Origin: Sthenelais limicola
Lineage: Eukaryota; Annelida; Polychaeta; Phyllodocida; Sigalionidae
NCBI GenBank assembly: GCA_942159475.1
Contig: OW804094.1
Coordinates: forward strand, 19,573,067-19,637,066
Length of the DNA stretch: 64,000 nucleotides
Direction: 5' to 3'
Below, piece after piece: positions 46,823 to 58,437 of the stretch; the stretch's first letter is position 1, and each line of letters begins with the position of its first letter. A program made the position numbers and the translations under genes. Below the pieces are notes generated by a model that saw only the letters and a program-made list of their open reading frames with translations, did no database searches and was not told the DNA's origin.

Positions 46823-46919
46823 ACGCTATGACTGGCAGGAGTTCCTGGCTAATCGTGCTATATTCATCATATCGTCCCGTCCTAACAAAGCTGCGGCCTT
46901 CTTCATACCCACGGATTGA
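46823..46919 (+). CDS. PHF24: PHF24 terminal coding exon 8, residues 545-576 and stop
   Basis: Acceptor tatattattcag at 46822; TGA at 46917-46919. RYDWQEFLANRAIFII followed by SSRPNKAAAFFIPTD aligns by eye with the C-terminus of vertebrate PHF24 (DWPTFLQEN then ARPNSAA in my recollection), which fixes orthology. A family B MITE begins three bases after the stop codon, so the 3' UTR starts inside a transposon. Confidence 0.93.
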
Positions 46920-46922
46920 GGC

Positions 46923-47267
46923 AATAGGGGATTTGCATGTGCCACTGCGCATGTCTGTTACAGTGCATCCTGGGATGGATTCCGATGAAATCTGACATAC
47001 AAATATTTGGCAACATTTTTATCGAAAATTGCAAGAATGTTTTCACTAATATCACAGCTTGTATAAATGATCTATGAAAACCAAGTGCATGATGGGAAAG
47101 ATGGAGACTTGTGTTATGGAAACATGTAAAACACATGGATATTGACATTAGAGCATTGATAAGTGGTTCATACTGAACATGTTTTCTATAGATTTTACAC
47201 TGTACCATTAGTCCCATAATTCAGTGCGAATTAGGATTCAAAACGTCGGCTGTGCAACTCCCCTATT
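46923..47267 (+). mobile_element. Family B MITE at the start of the PHF24 3' UTR
   Basis: 345 bp, complete, beginning three bases after the PHF24 stop codon. Confidence 0.88.
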
Positions 47268-48409
47268 GACAGCAGTAAAATCATCATCAAATATCAATTT
47301 ATAAAGATCACAACACATATTTATAATATATATGGAACTGGAATACTTGAAATGAAGGTCCGACAAAGGGCCAACCACATCCACAGTTTAAATATGAGTC
47401 AAGTTGTTCAGGTTGATACAGTCAATATACAACAGGTGTTACGACGTCATTCCCTCGTATTTTCTTTAAATGTCATAACAGGCTGTAGCACAGCACCTAA
47501 TGTTAATTAAAAATGATGAGAGAAACTAGATTTAAACATGTATAATTTATATTTAAAATATCAGTTTTAAACATGCATGTGAGGATTTCCACATGTTCTG
47601 TTTTAATTCGGGGATATTGAGATGTTGTCTAAAGAGTATTTATAGACTACAAATTTGCAAGCGAGACTGCCACTTGGCCTTGTTATTCAACTGGGTTTAT
47701 ATCTTTATGTATGACCACCATAACGTTCTAAAACAGGTTTGATTGAGTCACTTCCTTCTGCGAACTCATGGGCCAAGATAAGCTCCAATGACGGATTTAA
47801 AGGATGCTTATTTTTTACTACATTATTGTCCATATTCTCCATTACTGTGTACACCAATATCCCCGTAATTGTACACAATATTAAATTGGGAACTTGCCAA
47901 GACGCTCCTGAATTCCAATGTTATTTTCCTGTTGTCTAAAATTGATTGCATAATGAAAATTATACGATGATGTTCTTTTATTATATTCTCCATTCTTTCA
48001 ACGATTTAGGTGACCTTAGCAAATGAGTCAAGCTTATATATTTCGCCCTTAGATCGATTATTAAAAATCAAAGTAGTTTGAATTAGGACTGGTAAAGGGC
48101 ATACGATTTTCCTCCAATGCCATTACAATGTAGCTATTCCAGATATCTTTTGTAAATTAATTACCACGATATTCAGAGATGTAGAAAGCACAACGAGGTA
48201 AAACAGATCAATAAAAATAGGCATACAACGTTCTACGACTAATGACAATTTAATAATGAGTATTGTTCTTGTTCTGTGTTCATTGACCTGGTTTTGTAAC
48301 ATTGATTCAGCTCTCATTTTTACGTTTTCATTTAATTGAAATACAAAGATATGTAATGACCCTTGGATTTACTCGTGGAGTAGAAACTAATATTAATACT
48401 CTGATATTT
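47268..48409. other. PHF24 downstream region, no gene seen
   Basis: Should hold the rest of the PHF24 3' UTR. AATAAA occurs at about 48209 but is far from the stop, so the poly(A) site is not placed. Confidence 0.4.
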
Positions 48410-48642
48410 GGGTCAGATTTTTAGAAAATGTACAATTCGCCTTCACCAATCCTCTCAAAAACCCACATTTAAGACAAAAATGAGCTTCAAAATGCAGTTT
48501 AACATAACAGAACTGATACTTTATATCAATGCAAAACCAAATATACTTAGATATACCTGGTATTCTTCATTTTTCAGCCTAATTTAGGAGAATTTCCTCA
48601 ATGTGTAGAGCTGCCAATTGTACATTTTCTGAAAATCTGTCC
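48410..48642 (-). mobile_element. Family A MITE (A1), complete
   Basis: Right end mutated to ctgtcc. Confidence 0.86.
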
Positions 48643-48730
48643 AATTTACTGTATGATAGAGGAGAATGTCAGTCACACGATCATGACAACAATAAGATCA
48701 ATTGTTTATGAAATTGATAGAAGTATACTA

Positions 48731-48909
48731 GGGTGAAATCGCCAGAAAGTGTACAATTCGCCGTCACCAATCCTCTCAAATATCAATGACAATAATGAGC
48801 TTCAAAACTCAGTTCAACATAACCAAACAGGTTGTTTTCTTAGTCTAATTTTACAGGATTTACTAAACGTGTAGAGCTGCCGATTGTGGATTTTCTGAAT
48901 ATCTGACCC
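48731..48909 (-). mobile_element. Family A MITE with internal deletion
   Basis: Both termini present but only about 179 bp long; the middle 55 bp is missing. Confidence 0.83.
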
Positions 48910-49087
48910 GTCTATGAGTAATGCGGATATGATGGAAGGTAAAGAATAGTTCCCTCTGGCCTCACAAGGTGGCGGCGATGATCGGCGGTGCGTTCCAGTG
49001 CTGCCAAGGTCACTCGTATTTCCAATGGTAGAAGTATTTATGGAAATGTGTCCATATGCATGGATTACAGATATAGTTTGAAGCTAA

Positions 49088-49208
49088 GATATCGCAAACA
49101 GCATTAAGCACCCCATCAATGAACACATTCCCGCTAAGATCTTACGAATAAAACACTTTGGAAAATATCAATTTAACGACTTCTGACTCATTTTGTCTAT
49201 AACACACT
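49088..49208 (-). mobile_element. Family C MITE, right part
   Basis: 'atcgcaaacagcattaagc' to 'ctataacacactat'. Confidence 0.7.
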
Positions 49209-51447
49209 ATAATTCAGTACTCTTGCCTCATTATACAAAAAAATACTCCAGATGATCATAATTAGGGAATATTACATAAAGGATTTAAGAAAATACGTAT
49301 ACTCCATCTGTATCCACACTGTGGCGAGTAATAACTCGGTAGACGCGTTTATTTACCTGTTTTTGGCATGTCAACTTTCATGCCACGGCTATCCGTGTAT
49401 TAGGACGCGACTATTATGCTTGTCATGTTAATGAATGCCTTCTGTCGCGTTTAATTTCAAGCTAAAATAATGGGGTGTGACGTAACAGACGGCGGCAGGA
49501 TGGCGGGCGGCGAACCGTGAAATGCTAAAGCTAGCATGGGTAGGTGGGAGGGGGTGAGGTGGTTTGCACAGGGCAGTAGAGCATGAAAAGCCAGAGGTGC
49601 AGCATTTTATCCTTCGGCGCCGATAATTAGTAGCTTCCCTTCTTCATAGAATACAATTCTGAATTTTTGTGGCAAATATGTTTTTATTTACTTGTCACAC
49701 CCGGTAAATGCATCAGTTGATTAACTGATGCATTAACATTATTCATATTGTACACAGATACGAAAATTCAATAAAGGTAGATGAAAAATATCACAAATAG
49801 CGTCCATTCAGTTATACTCCACAAGTAATAAACAATATATATTTAAAGTATTACAATATAAGGGATCATACCATCATGCTTATTTCGATTGGAAATTGGA
49901 TTATTTCAGGTCTGTCAAGTATACATTACAAAAGCTTACTAGCAATGATTAAGAGAATCAGTAGAAATAGGATTTATATAATCGTAAAATGTATTGTGAA
50001 ATACGGAGCATATCCTAAGAAATCCATAGAAACCATTTGTAGGCTTATACGATAAAAACTGACAAAGATATTTACACAAAGTAATGTGAAAAACATCAAC
50101 ATTCCACTTAAATTTCTGGAATCGACCATATACTTTATGTATATAATGTCATTGCTGACATGAATTTATTTCCATACATCTTGGATATGAAAACACTGAT
50201 AAACATGTTAGAACTATTGTTCAAAATTCTATCATTCTGCAACAAATATTTCACCCTTTCGATGTACTTTCAATCAATTCAATAATTTCATCCCAATGTA
50301 TCCTTGATCAATCTCGTCTCTAAATGCTTGACTAGCAGTCCTAATTTAATTATTAACTACACGACCATATTACTGAGATTTAAATCAGGATGGGTAACAG
50401 TAACAAAATCTTGTACAAGGATTCAGACATGACTTCCTAAATAATTATCTCACCTCTTTAGGTACTGTAAAAGTACTTATTTTCGTGCAGAGAAATTTTG
50501 GCGCACAAAGTGCTTTGGCACCTTTTTGCGTGGATTTAAATTCGCGCAGCATGGAAGTATCACACATTGTTCATGCAATAATTATACCTTTCATGCAGTA
50601 CTCATTTTTGTGCTAAAAGGTGGGTGCGCTAAAATAGCAAAAATAAATACTGCGCGAACATCAATACGTTTACAGTATACATTTACTTTTCAATGATGGT
50701 GGGTGCATTAAACAATTAAAATCTATACTGATTTTGGGAGTTCAGGGCTAAGATTTGGACCGTAGGTAGGGGTGACATGAGGCAATATGGATATCAAATT
50801 CACAGTACTTAAAGGTGGAATGTAACATGGCCTTTTAATCATTTATAAATCAAGACTCCGTCGAATTTGGGTGAATATATTTTCAATAATTTCTTCGTTG
50901 ATTTTGGAAGTTCAGAGTTGTCATTGTAACATTACATATGTTTATTTCAAATCAATTTGTCTTAATCAATTTGTCTCTATATTTTAACCTAAGAAAGTCA
51001 TGGACAGCCATATTTTGTTGTTGGGCAATCACTTCTGAAATTCTGGTTGCCCTCTAGGAAATCATATATCTGAGGAATTTGTCTCATTCATGCTCACTCA
51101 CTCAAGAAGAAATTAAAACTTTTAAATGTCTGGACTCAACAAATCAGGAAAAATACACATATTTCTCACAGGAGGCAAAGTACAACTACAATAAGAACCT
51201 ATAATTCTTGCCTAACACTCCAGTACTATTTTCTTCATGGGTGCATGACTTGAAACCTTGTCAACAAAGGCAGCACAGACTTGATGGACAATTGGCCACA
51301 TCTGTAGAGATTCTAGCATTGTAGAACACAGATAAATCAACCATCTAATGTCAATCAGGATTGGTTCGGTGGTATGCGATGGAAGTCAGTAAGGGCTGCA
51401 TGAACTCCCATTGACAAACAATTGCCGTCCATCAGAGGTGAGGTTTC
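49209..51447. other. Largely unique non-coding DNA, 49209-51447
   Basis: Apart from the foldback MITE at 50463, no repeats of the main families. A CpG-containing patch at 49480-49520 with ATGGCGGGCGGCGAACC then stop may be a promoter remnant. Confidence 0.45.
50463..50677. mobile_element. Foldback MITE with ACTGTAAA termini
   Basis: 'tactgtaaaagtacttattt' at the left pairs imperfectly with 'atcaatacgtttacagta' at the right, edged by TA. Short elements with these ends and 'gcgcgaa/ttcgcgc' subterminal motifs are familiar from mollusc genomes; mariner-like origin is inferred. Confidence 0.7.
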
Positions 51448-51468
51448 TTACTGGTGAAGATGGCCATC
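51448..51468 (-). CDS. Unrecognised minus-strand gene, terminal coding exon
   Basis: After acceptor CTTTTCCAG (51469-51470 on +) this exon reads DGHLHQ and stops at TAA (51448-51450), continuing in phase 0 from the exon at 51847. It is short, so support comes from the splice sites and phase. Confidence 0.5.
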   Translation of the reverse strand, partial: DGHLHQ

Positions 51469-51846
51469 CTGGAAAAGAGAACATGTAATACTTATAGCTA
51501 TTTTTATTCAACATGAAGCCCTGATAACTAGTTACTCACAATTGATACTGGGATGACATATGTGACTTCGAATATTTTAAGCTGAATGTATATTTCGGTC
51601 AAAAAGGGGTTTGATTATTAAAATATCTATATTTCTTTTTATTTTCATTGCAACACTATAAAACATGATGGATAAGCATTTTTTATTACAATGTATTTAA
51701 ATAATATTATTGGCCTTTGATTAAAACAAGAACTTCTGAATTGAACTCATCTAAACAATTGTAATAAACGTGACGTTTAAGCTGAAGGGAGTCCATTCTT
51801 TAGAAAGAGAATCGTCAGGAAAAAAATTATTTGTAAAATTATTTAC

Positions 51847-51948
51847 CCTGTCGTCCTCTGTCTTAAAGCCAGACCCATCACCAGGAAAGCATTGGGCATA
51901 TTTGTGGTGTAGTATTGTAACTAGCTTAATCTCCTGTACTTGTCCCCA
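51847..51948 (-). CDS. Unrecognised minus-strand gene, exon of 34 codons
   Basis: Exactly 102 nt between acceptor AATTTCAG and donor AGG|GTAAAT, phase 0 on both sides. It encodes WGQVQEIKLVTILHHKYAQC followed by a Gly/Asp-rich turn and KTEDDR. I do not recognise the family. Confidence 0.62.
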
Positions 51949-52791
51949 CTGAAATTTATAATTCAATATTATTAAATATTAAATACATTATTATATGTAT
52001 CTGTGATTCAAATTCTCTCGGGGTTTTCCAATTACATTTGTGAGTATTTCTCCTTGTTGTGTGAACAAAGGATATTCTACTATTCTAGTACTAAGCTACA
52101 AGTAGAATTCAAGAGGAGAAGGAGAAAGGGGTGGGTTAAGAACTCATTCATAGCCAGTCAACGATTTAGGAGCCGTACCCATATACACACAGAAGCAAAA
52201 GTCATATAGTTTTAATCGTTTACATGCAGACTATACATCTTGCTCACCCAAGAACAAAATAATGCTAATCTTACCTACATCCCATTTAATAATGATCTCA
52301 GTTATATTGGACCGCTATCAACTTTTCTATCTCACTTAGTCTAAATGGATACTCCAGCAAACGTGTTTTTTGTCTTTTCCTTATATAGGAGAAATATTTG
52401 TTCATGAATCTCATCCACATTTGCATTTATGTCTAGGCCTCCCGCCAACTAAAAGGGACCAAATTTTGGATTGTTTGTAGTTTGGTTTTCAATCTTCTAC
52501 CATCACCAAACACAGGAAACATTGGAAACAGACAAAGTACTAGTGATTAAGATTATTTCCTCTTGATACTTCCACGCCGAATAAAGAGGGAAAGTGAGGT
52601 AGCTTTTTACACCTTCCCCGGGACACCTTCACACTTACTGAGTCGTGTCTGCCATTGTGGATTCATTTAGTGGCATCTATTCAGGGAAACTGTGGCCGTC
52701 ATAGACCGGAAGAAATTGTCCCTGTATTGTTAATTTGAACTGTGAAATATTATTTTGAACTGTGAATTTCACAGTGCTAAATGACAATTAC

Positions 52792-52855
52792 CTTGGATTT
52801 ACTGATGTCATGAATCCATTGCTGCACCAGATTAATCTTGTTCAGCACTTCTACT
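52792..52855 (-). CDS. Unrecognised minus-strand gene, exon of 64 nt
   Basis: Acceptor TTTTCAG, donor AAG|GTAATT. It joins in phase 2 to the exon at 54871 and ends in phase 0. It encodes VEVLNKINLVQQWIHDISKS, amphipathic and probably helical or coiled-coil. Confidence 0.62.
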
Positions 52856-53077
52856 CTGAAAACATAAACATAAATAAATATCAGGGAAGTAGATGATGTA
52901 GTTATGATATAACAAGACTCCATATATAAAAGGCCAGAACTTTCTGTCAGTTAATGTTTTTTTGTTTTTTTTAAAAACTTTATTTATACTGGGTGTGCAA
53001 AATCTCAGACTAGGGATGTAACAAAAGGGGGAGAGGGACCAAACACTAGCAATTCTATCTTCCTTTCCTTCATTACA

Positions 53078-53172
53078 GGAAAGTGGAGGACGGGGAGGAA
53101 GAAGAAAACCAGAGCAGTGGTGTGGGAGTTGTACCACCTGTGTTCCGACCTGCCTGACTTTCAGTGTGGGCA
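53078..53172 (+). other. Candidate plus-strand exon inside an intron of the minus-strand gene
   Basis: Acceptor cttcattacag followed by 95 nt unusually rich in G, then donor GTGATT. All three frames are open to the donor or end in plausible tails (for example KVEDGEEEENQSSG ... VFRPA then TGA, or KKKTRAVVWELYHLCSDLPD). No frame can be preferred, so this may simply be a G-rich spacer. Confidence 0.22.
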
Positions 53173-53376
53173 GGTGATTAACTCATCCTCATGACATTCT
53201 CACTTTTGATAAATTTAATTTGTAGACCAAAGTTTGGGGCGGGTGAGTTTTTGAGTGGGCAAGTTAATTTCCATTGTCAATTGACTCACACACCACTGCA
53301 GAAAGAGAAAGGGTGGGAGAAGGATGAAACACTGACAATTCTCACAGATCATGTCAAGTACATTCAGGGTTAACCA

Positions 53377-53780
53377 TTTTGGATTTTGGATATGTTATTC
53401 TACACAGAATCATACTTTATTTGACATCGAGACCGTCTTAATCTCATTTTTTGCTGGTCAGTACCGAAGAAAAATAGAAAATATTCAAATACACATTAAA
53501 GAAAATAAGTCTAACAGATCTTTGCGAATTTTGGATATGTTATGCTTGGTATTCCGCTTCATTTGACACCAAGACCAGTGTTCTCCAATTTTTCTAAGGG
53601 TAGGTCTGCCGCAAAATATCAAATATCAAATTAAATTAACTACTTTAAAACATTTCACATATATGATAAATTTTCCCCGAAACGTATTTTTGCGGATTTT
53701 AGATATGTTATTCTACACAAAATTACGCTTTATTTGGCATCAAAACTCTCTTTATACCATTTTTTTCCGAGTTTTGAGTA
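53377..53780 (+). repeat. Three tandem diverged units of about 150 bp
   Basis: Each starts 'gaattttggatatgttatt' followed by 'ttatttgacatcaagacc' (53377, 53524, 53692). Non-coding; lies in an intron of the minus-strand gene. Confidence 0.65.
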
Positions 53781-54137
53781 GAGATTCTTCATCCAGAGAG
53801 AGCAGACAGACTCAGGTCCACAAGGCAGTGGAAATAGTCCCTGCAACAGATAAAATCACCAAATGTATCATCAGGGTAAACCGTATTAATTTTCTACTAT
53901 AATTCGATGATCAGTACCAAAATTACATTTTTGTCTTGATATCTCTCTCTCTATAAGTGAGAGGGAGAGGGAGAGGGGGAGTTCCTAAGTAATAGGCATA
54001 GTCATCCACAAACATTTAGAGAAATTTCCACTTGTCCAAACAGACAACTAACATTAAATTGTACTCGTCCATAGTCTATACCAAGGTCGAGAGTAGGTTT
54101 GTTGAAACAGGAAAAAGGTCATTTGTATGTGTTTAAT

Positions 54138-54278
54138 TTCCCCAGTCCCCCAAAGGTGAGATTTCTGAGGGCTAACGCAGGAGGGCTGACAGCCCTGTCA
54201 TGTGCACACAGGTTTGAATTAGAACCACAAGATTGTGCTCCGGGAGGCCACCATTTTGCCAATAAATGTTCATGTCAG
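54138..54278 (+). other. Candidate plus-strand exon
   Basis: Between acceptor aatttccccag and donor CAG|GTAGTG one frame reads PPKVRFLRANAGGLTALSCA then a Cys/His-containing stretch. The composition is more coding-like than its surroundings, but no partner exon is assured and the phase agrees with only one frame of the 53078 candidate. Confidence 0.22.
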
Positions 54279-54870
54279 GTAGTGTTATATATGTGTCCAT
54301 ATATCCGTGTACTAACATTTAAATACTGTTGCTGGTTTCATAAATGAATGGGTGCTTTTTCGGGGCAGGTGCTTATTTGGGAACCGGCGTTCTATCGATG
54401 AAATACAGTATGTGGAAAAGTATGAAATAAAAACATTGCCTTTGTCCAGGCTTCCCCTGTGAGCTCCCAAATAAAACAAAATGTACAAATGATTGTGCAT
54501 ACCTCCTACCCACATAATTAGTTTTGAGAGGTAAGATTAGTTTTTTTTGTAAATACAGAGGATATTTAATTACAGTAAGAGATACAGCTTTTACAAAAAT
54601 AGTAATAGACATCTGAAGATAATATAGTTAAATATGAGTGATTGGTGGATGGATGAGATGGATCGGTGACATTATGAAGTGCAAGTTTCCAGACTTTTCC
54701 TCTTATCCCTCAACACTTAGATTGAAGATTTAAGATATATAGGCACTTATAGGCACATAAATGACATAACAAGTAACCTAGTTCTTTATGGTGGAGGTGT
54801 ATATATTCCGTTTGCCCAGAAATGAGAACAAAATAAAGTTTTCGTTTGACCTTGAGTAGGCAGAACATAC

Positions 54871-54973
54871 CTGATATCCCAGACACTTTCCTCCACTTGG
54901 GACAGTATAACATGAAGGTCCCTGATGTATACCGCAGTGCACTCAGAACCCTTGTCTTGGTCGATTTTGATGT
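54871..54973 (-). CDS. Unrecognised minus-strand gene, exon of 103 nt
   Basis: The best-supported exon of this gene: acceptor CTTCCTCAG, donor AG|GTATGT, one open frame reading IKIDQDKGSECTAVY then IRDLHVILSQVEESVWDI. With the three downstream exons the lengths 103, 64, 102 and 21 nt keep a single frame. The heptad-like hydrophobic spacing suggests a small coiled-coil protein. No signal peptide, membrane segment or catalytic motif is visible. It could be a complete protein of about 102 residues or the end of a longer one. Confidence 0.62.
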
Positions 54974-55296
54974 CTGAGGAAGCAAAAGAAGAAAAAATAA
55001 AAAGGCATGTGAGCAAACAGATCTGCGCACATATAACACATAATTTACAAACACATAATTTAGAACTTGGTCGTGCCAACCCCCTTCTCCCTATCAATAC
55101 AAGTCATTGGGTCACCTTGATTTAATGATTGAATAGAAATATACGGTATGTAAGGATGATCAGTATTATTTGCTCAAGTAATTAGACATTATTTATATCC
55201 ATGAATATGACTCCACATGGATGTCGTCATGGCATTAAGCAACCATTACTCAGTCACCTATATCCATACGTTAATGTAGGCCAACTCATTATTTAC

Positions 55297-55315
55297 AGGT
55301 ACAACTATTTATCAT
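55297..55315 (-). CDS. Tentative start exon of the minus-strand gene
   Basis: ATG (55313-55315) with A at -3, six codons (MINSCT) and donor T|GTAAAT in phase 1, which fits the exon at 54871 and would give 309 nt, 103 codons in total. So short an exon can occur by chance; a non-coding or different first exon is just as possible. Confidence 0.25.
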
Positions 55316-57391
55316 AATGAGCGATTTTTTGTTTGTTTGGGGAAAAATAACAAGAAGCCTGGTAACACATTTTCAACTACATCGAGGACAATGCAAGCAA
55401 GTGCATGTTGCACACACAAACAGGTTCTTTTGAAATATATTTCATGGATATTGTTTCTAAAAAATTGCTCATGATGAGTCCAACATTTGCTATCTCTAAG
55501 ATAGTTAGGATGCAGAGTGATTGTAATAATTTTCTCCATGGAAATAAGTTGACTAAATTATCCGATCATTATTTTCACATCAAAGAAATTATGTAAATTA
55601 AGAGAATTTGCACTGTGTTGTGGATAAGAATGATCCTTTTACATCTACCCACAAGACATCCAAGAAATCAAGGGAACTATGCCAAAATGACATTTTGTGA
55701 TATTCAACCAGATATATTCAAAGATTTGTTACATGTAGTTGTGCTACTAGCGGCACAATGCACCTCAAAAATGAGAAAAACAACAAAAGGAACTTGTTAA
55801 TGAGTCACTTAGGAAAATATCAGTTTTGCGATATGGGGCCCAACAAATTGGGAGCAGGGTGGCTATGGGTAAGCGGTAGGCGGTAGGCGGCTATGAGCAT
55901 TTTCACAGGGCCGGTTAATAGTGGGCCTATAGGTTAACGTGTGTGGCAGTGAGGTGTTCACTCACACGACCACTGGGGTGCAAAAAGACCTGTTACCGTT
56001 GAGAATCGAAGCGTCTTTGTTAACTGTACACAAATGTAGGATTTCCTGTTTCATGACCTGGCGTTTTTGTCCCGATCATCCTTTGCACTAGCCTTCCCGA
56101 CGACCCTCCCACTTGTGTATAGTACGGTACCGTACATGACTCATGAGCCGTAGAATGGTTACCTTTACACCACAGTCCGAGCCGTGGTCACATGAGAATA
56201 TCGACTAAAGTGTAATTAAATACAATGTACAATGAAAAGAGGGAAACTATATGTCCTGAAGCTATTATGAAAAACGTCCTAATCTTGCAAAGAATCATTC
56301 GTTTTAGAAGGTGATCTACCTCGCAATGTTCACAACTTGTTTACATGTTCCTGCGGCCAGACCACGGTGTGAGTCACCCTTGCACGAGCTTGATATCTAC
56401 TCCTGTTACAAGATTATAACAGCCCTAGTAATAGAGATGAAGTCCTATTTTCCTTACCTCACAAATCCTTATGTTATAATGCTATAACAGGGTACCTTTC
56501 TAGGGTTGTAGATGATGTATAAATGGTGTTTGCGGTTATATTCCTGCGAATCTATCTGGAAGCCTAAGTTTCTTTAAACATGGCGCCTTTTTGCTTTGTC
56601 CGCGCATGGGCGATGACATGAACTCAGAGACACTACTTCCTATGCAGGGGGGCGTGTCTGTGTTTACACTAGACAAGTCGTTCGTATACAATGCTTTAAT
56701 TGAGACATGACAGCTAATACCTGACATAGAGTGACACATAATTGAAGTTCAGACTTGTGGTTTGGAATATTGTTAGTCGACATATATAACTCTGTACACA
56801 TCAAACATGAAGTCTCTATGATTGATTTAAGGGTGATCCGAAGGAGGGGGGGGGGGGGTAATAATTCATGATGATCAAATAGTTTATCATGGGCATATAT
56901 AATAGACTTATAAACTTGTGTACTCACCCCTTATGACCCAAGACATTCCATTGATGATTGATTGATGAAGTCCATGAAAATTCAAGATCCAAAGAAAAAT
57001 TAATTCCAGTGAAATTCTGAAGATCTATATGCAAGTTTATTTTCATGTGATTCATCAATATGTTACTAGTATTGGTAACACTGTATGCGCTGAGTCTACA
57101 TTATATAACTCGCTGCCGAGAAGCTTTATTGCCCCGCTACAACATCATGCTTGACTGCACACAGGTATAGTTTGAGTATACGCGACGCGCGCGCTCTTAA
57201 ATGCAGCTTTCTCGAGCCATTAATGTTTACCGCGACAAGCACACAGAACGCGACAAAACACCAACATACCCGCGACAATCCTAGTCTATGTACGCGGAGT
57301 TTTAACAGTGCACATTCGATGGAAAGATCCAAGATCGATGGCTGTATTTGTTTTTGTAAGTAAAATGCCTTTGTTATTCTATTATATGCCT
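55316..57391. other. No convincing coding exon, 55316-57391
   Basis: Unique DNA with CpG-rich patches at 56580-56660 and 57180-57300 (cgcgacgcgcgcgctc) and a 14-bp palindrome GTACGGTACCGTAC near 56122. Confidence 0.45.
56468..56660 (-). promoter_or_regulatory. Possible promoter and non-coding first exon for the minus-strand gene
   Basis: A locally GC- and CpG-rich patch with a good minus-strand donor, TTTGTGAG|GTAAGG (exon side ending about 56456). It holds short ATG-started frames but no frame that reaches the donor. Assignment to the gene at 51448-55315 is inferred from position only. Confidence 0.2.
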
Positions 57392-57515
57392 GAACATAGC
57401 CACGTGGGAGTAAAAATAGAACCTAAATTCGAACCTATCGGCTCATGGACCACGAAAAAAACAAACATCACGGCAAGTGCAATAGTGTCCCTCGTACCAC
57501 ATTCTCATCAGGTTC
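57392..57515 (+). repeat. Left arm of a 1.2-kb inverted duplication
   Basis: Matches the reverse complement of 58438-58585. The + frame reads HVGVKIEPKFE ... SAIVSLVPHSH, and the partner reads NVGLKIEAKFE ... SAIVSLVPHSH on the minus strand. Confidence 0.6.
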
Positions 57516-57613
57516 TATCTATATACCCATTATTCATCATTTTTCTGTCTAATTTAACAAAAATTACCTAATTTTTAGAGCTGCCGATTTTGCATTTTCT
57601 GAAAATCTGACCC
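57512..57613 (-). mobile_element. Family A MITE, left-truncated
   Basis: 'acccattattcatcatt' to ctgaaaatctgaccc; adjoins an inverted repeat arm. Confidence 0.78.
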
Positions 57614-58082
57614 ATAAGAACTTAGATCCTAGTGACTAGTCTAGTAATATAATAACAAATATTGCTGCATATGTAAAATTCAGATATTGTTAACCTTATG
57701 ACCTGTGAGATATTTCTAAAACACCCGAGCCAACGTTATGAGACATTTTATGATTAATTAAAGTAATACAATATTCATAAGTAGAGCCTCTTCAAAACCA
57801 TGGAAACCTAATAATGTCATGAGAATCTGATGAAGGTCATGGAAGTCGACGGATACACCTTTATATGTTTCATTTATACCACGAGAAAAGAGTGTTATTA
57901 CACCCCTGTGCTGCAGTGGCCTATACCTTCAGCATTGTATGTCACACTTGGTCAAGGTGGTGCATAACATGTAAATTATGTCACCCTTGGCGCATACAAC
58001 AAGTAGGTCCGCCAAAAACTGCAATTACTTATTTTATTTTCATTTATTTATATTTTTTATTCACTAATGGGGTGTAATAAAT

Positions 58083-58221
58083 ATGGAACAAAGCTCGGGG
58101 GAAGTCTGTACACTTGTTAGTGACCTCGGGAGTGCGGAAGATCTCAGGTTAACGCCCTCTAACTTCCCGCATTCCCTTGGTCAATAACAAGTGTACAGAC
58201 TTCCCCCTAGCTATGTTCCAT
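58083..58221. mobile_element. Long near-perfect hairpin element
   Basis: The arm 'atggaacaaagctcggggg' plus 'aagtctgtacacttgtta' is mirrored by 'taacaagtgtacagactt' plus 'ccccctagctatgttccat'; about 60 bp per arm, small loop, no gene. Confidence 0.7.
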
Positions 58222-58249
58222 CTATATATTTGCCAGTTTGATATGTGTA

Positions 58250-58277
58250 GACGTATCAACACATGTGTTGATACGTC
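58250..58277. repeat. Perfect 28-bp palindrome
   Basis: GACGTATCAACACA followed by its exact reverse complement, no spacer. Confidence 0.9.
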
Positions 58278-58437
58278 CAATACCGAAGGGACTTGTTTTG
58301 ATTGGACGGATACACCTTTATATATATGTTTCATGTACACAATAATCTAAGTTACAGATCAAATGTACTAAACAGTTGTAACTTAGCTAAATCGACATAT
58401 ATATGCTAATACAGGTAAATTGAATGATAAATAGGTA

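Noticed and set aside
56536..56739. Frame ending SSPMRGQSKKAPCLKKLRLP as the N-terminus of the minus-strand gene
   Set aside because: It ends in a stop before any GT donor, so it cannot splice in frame to the known exons.
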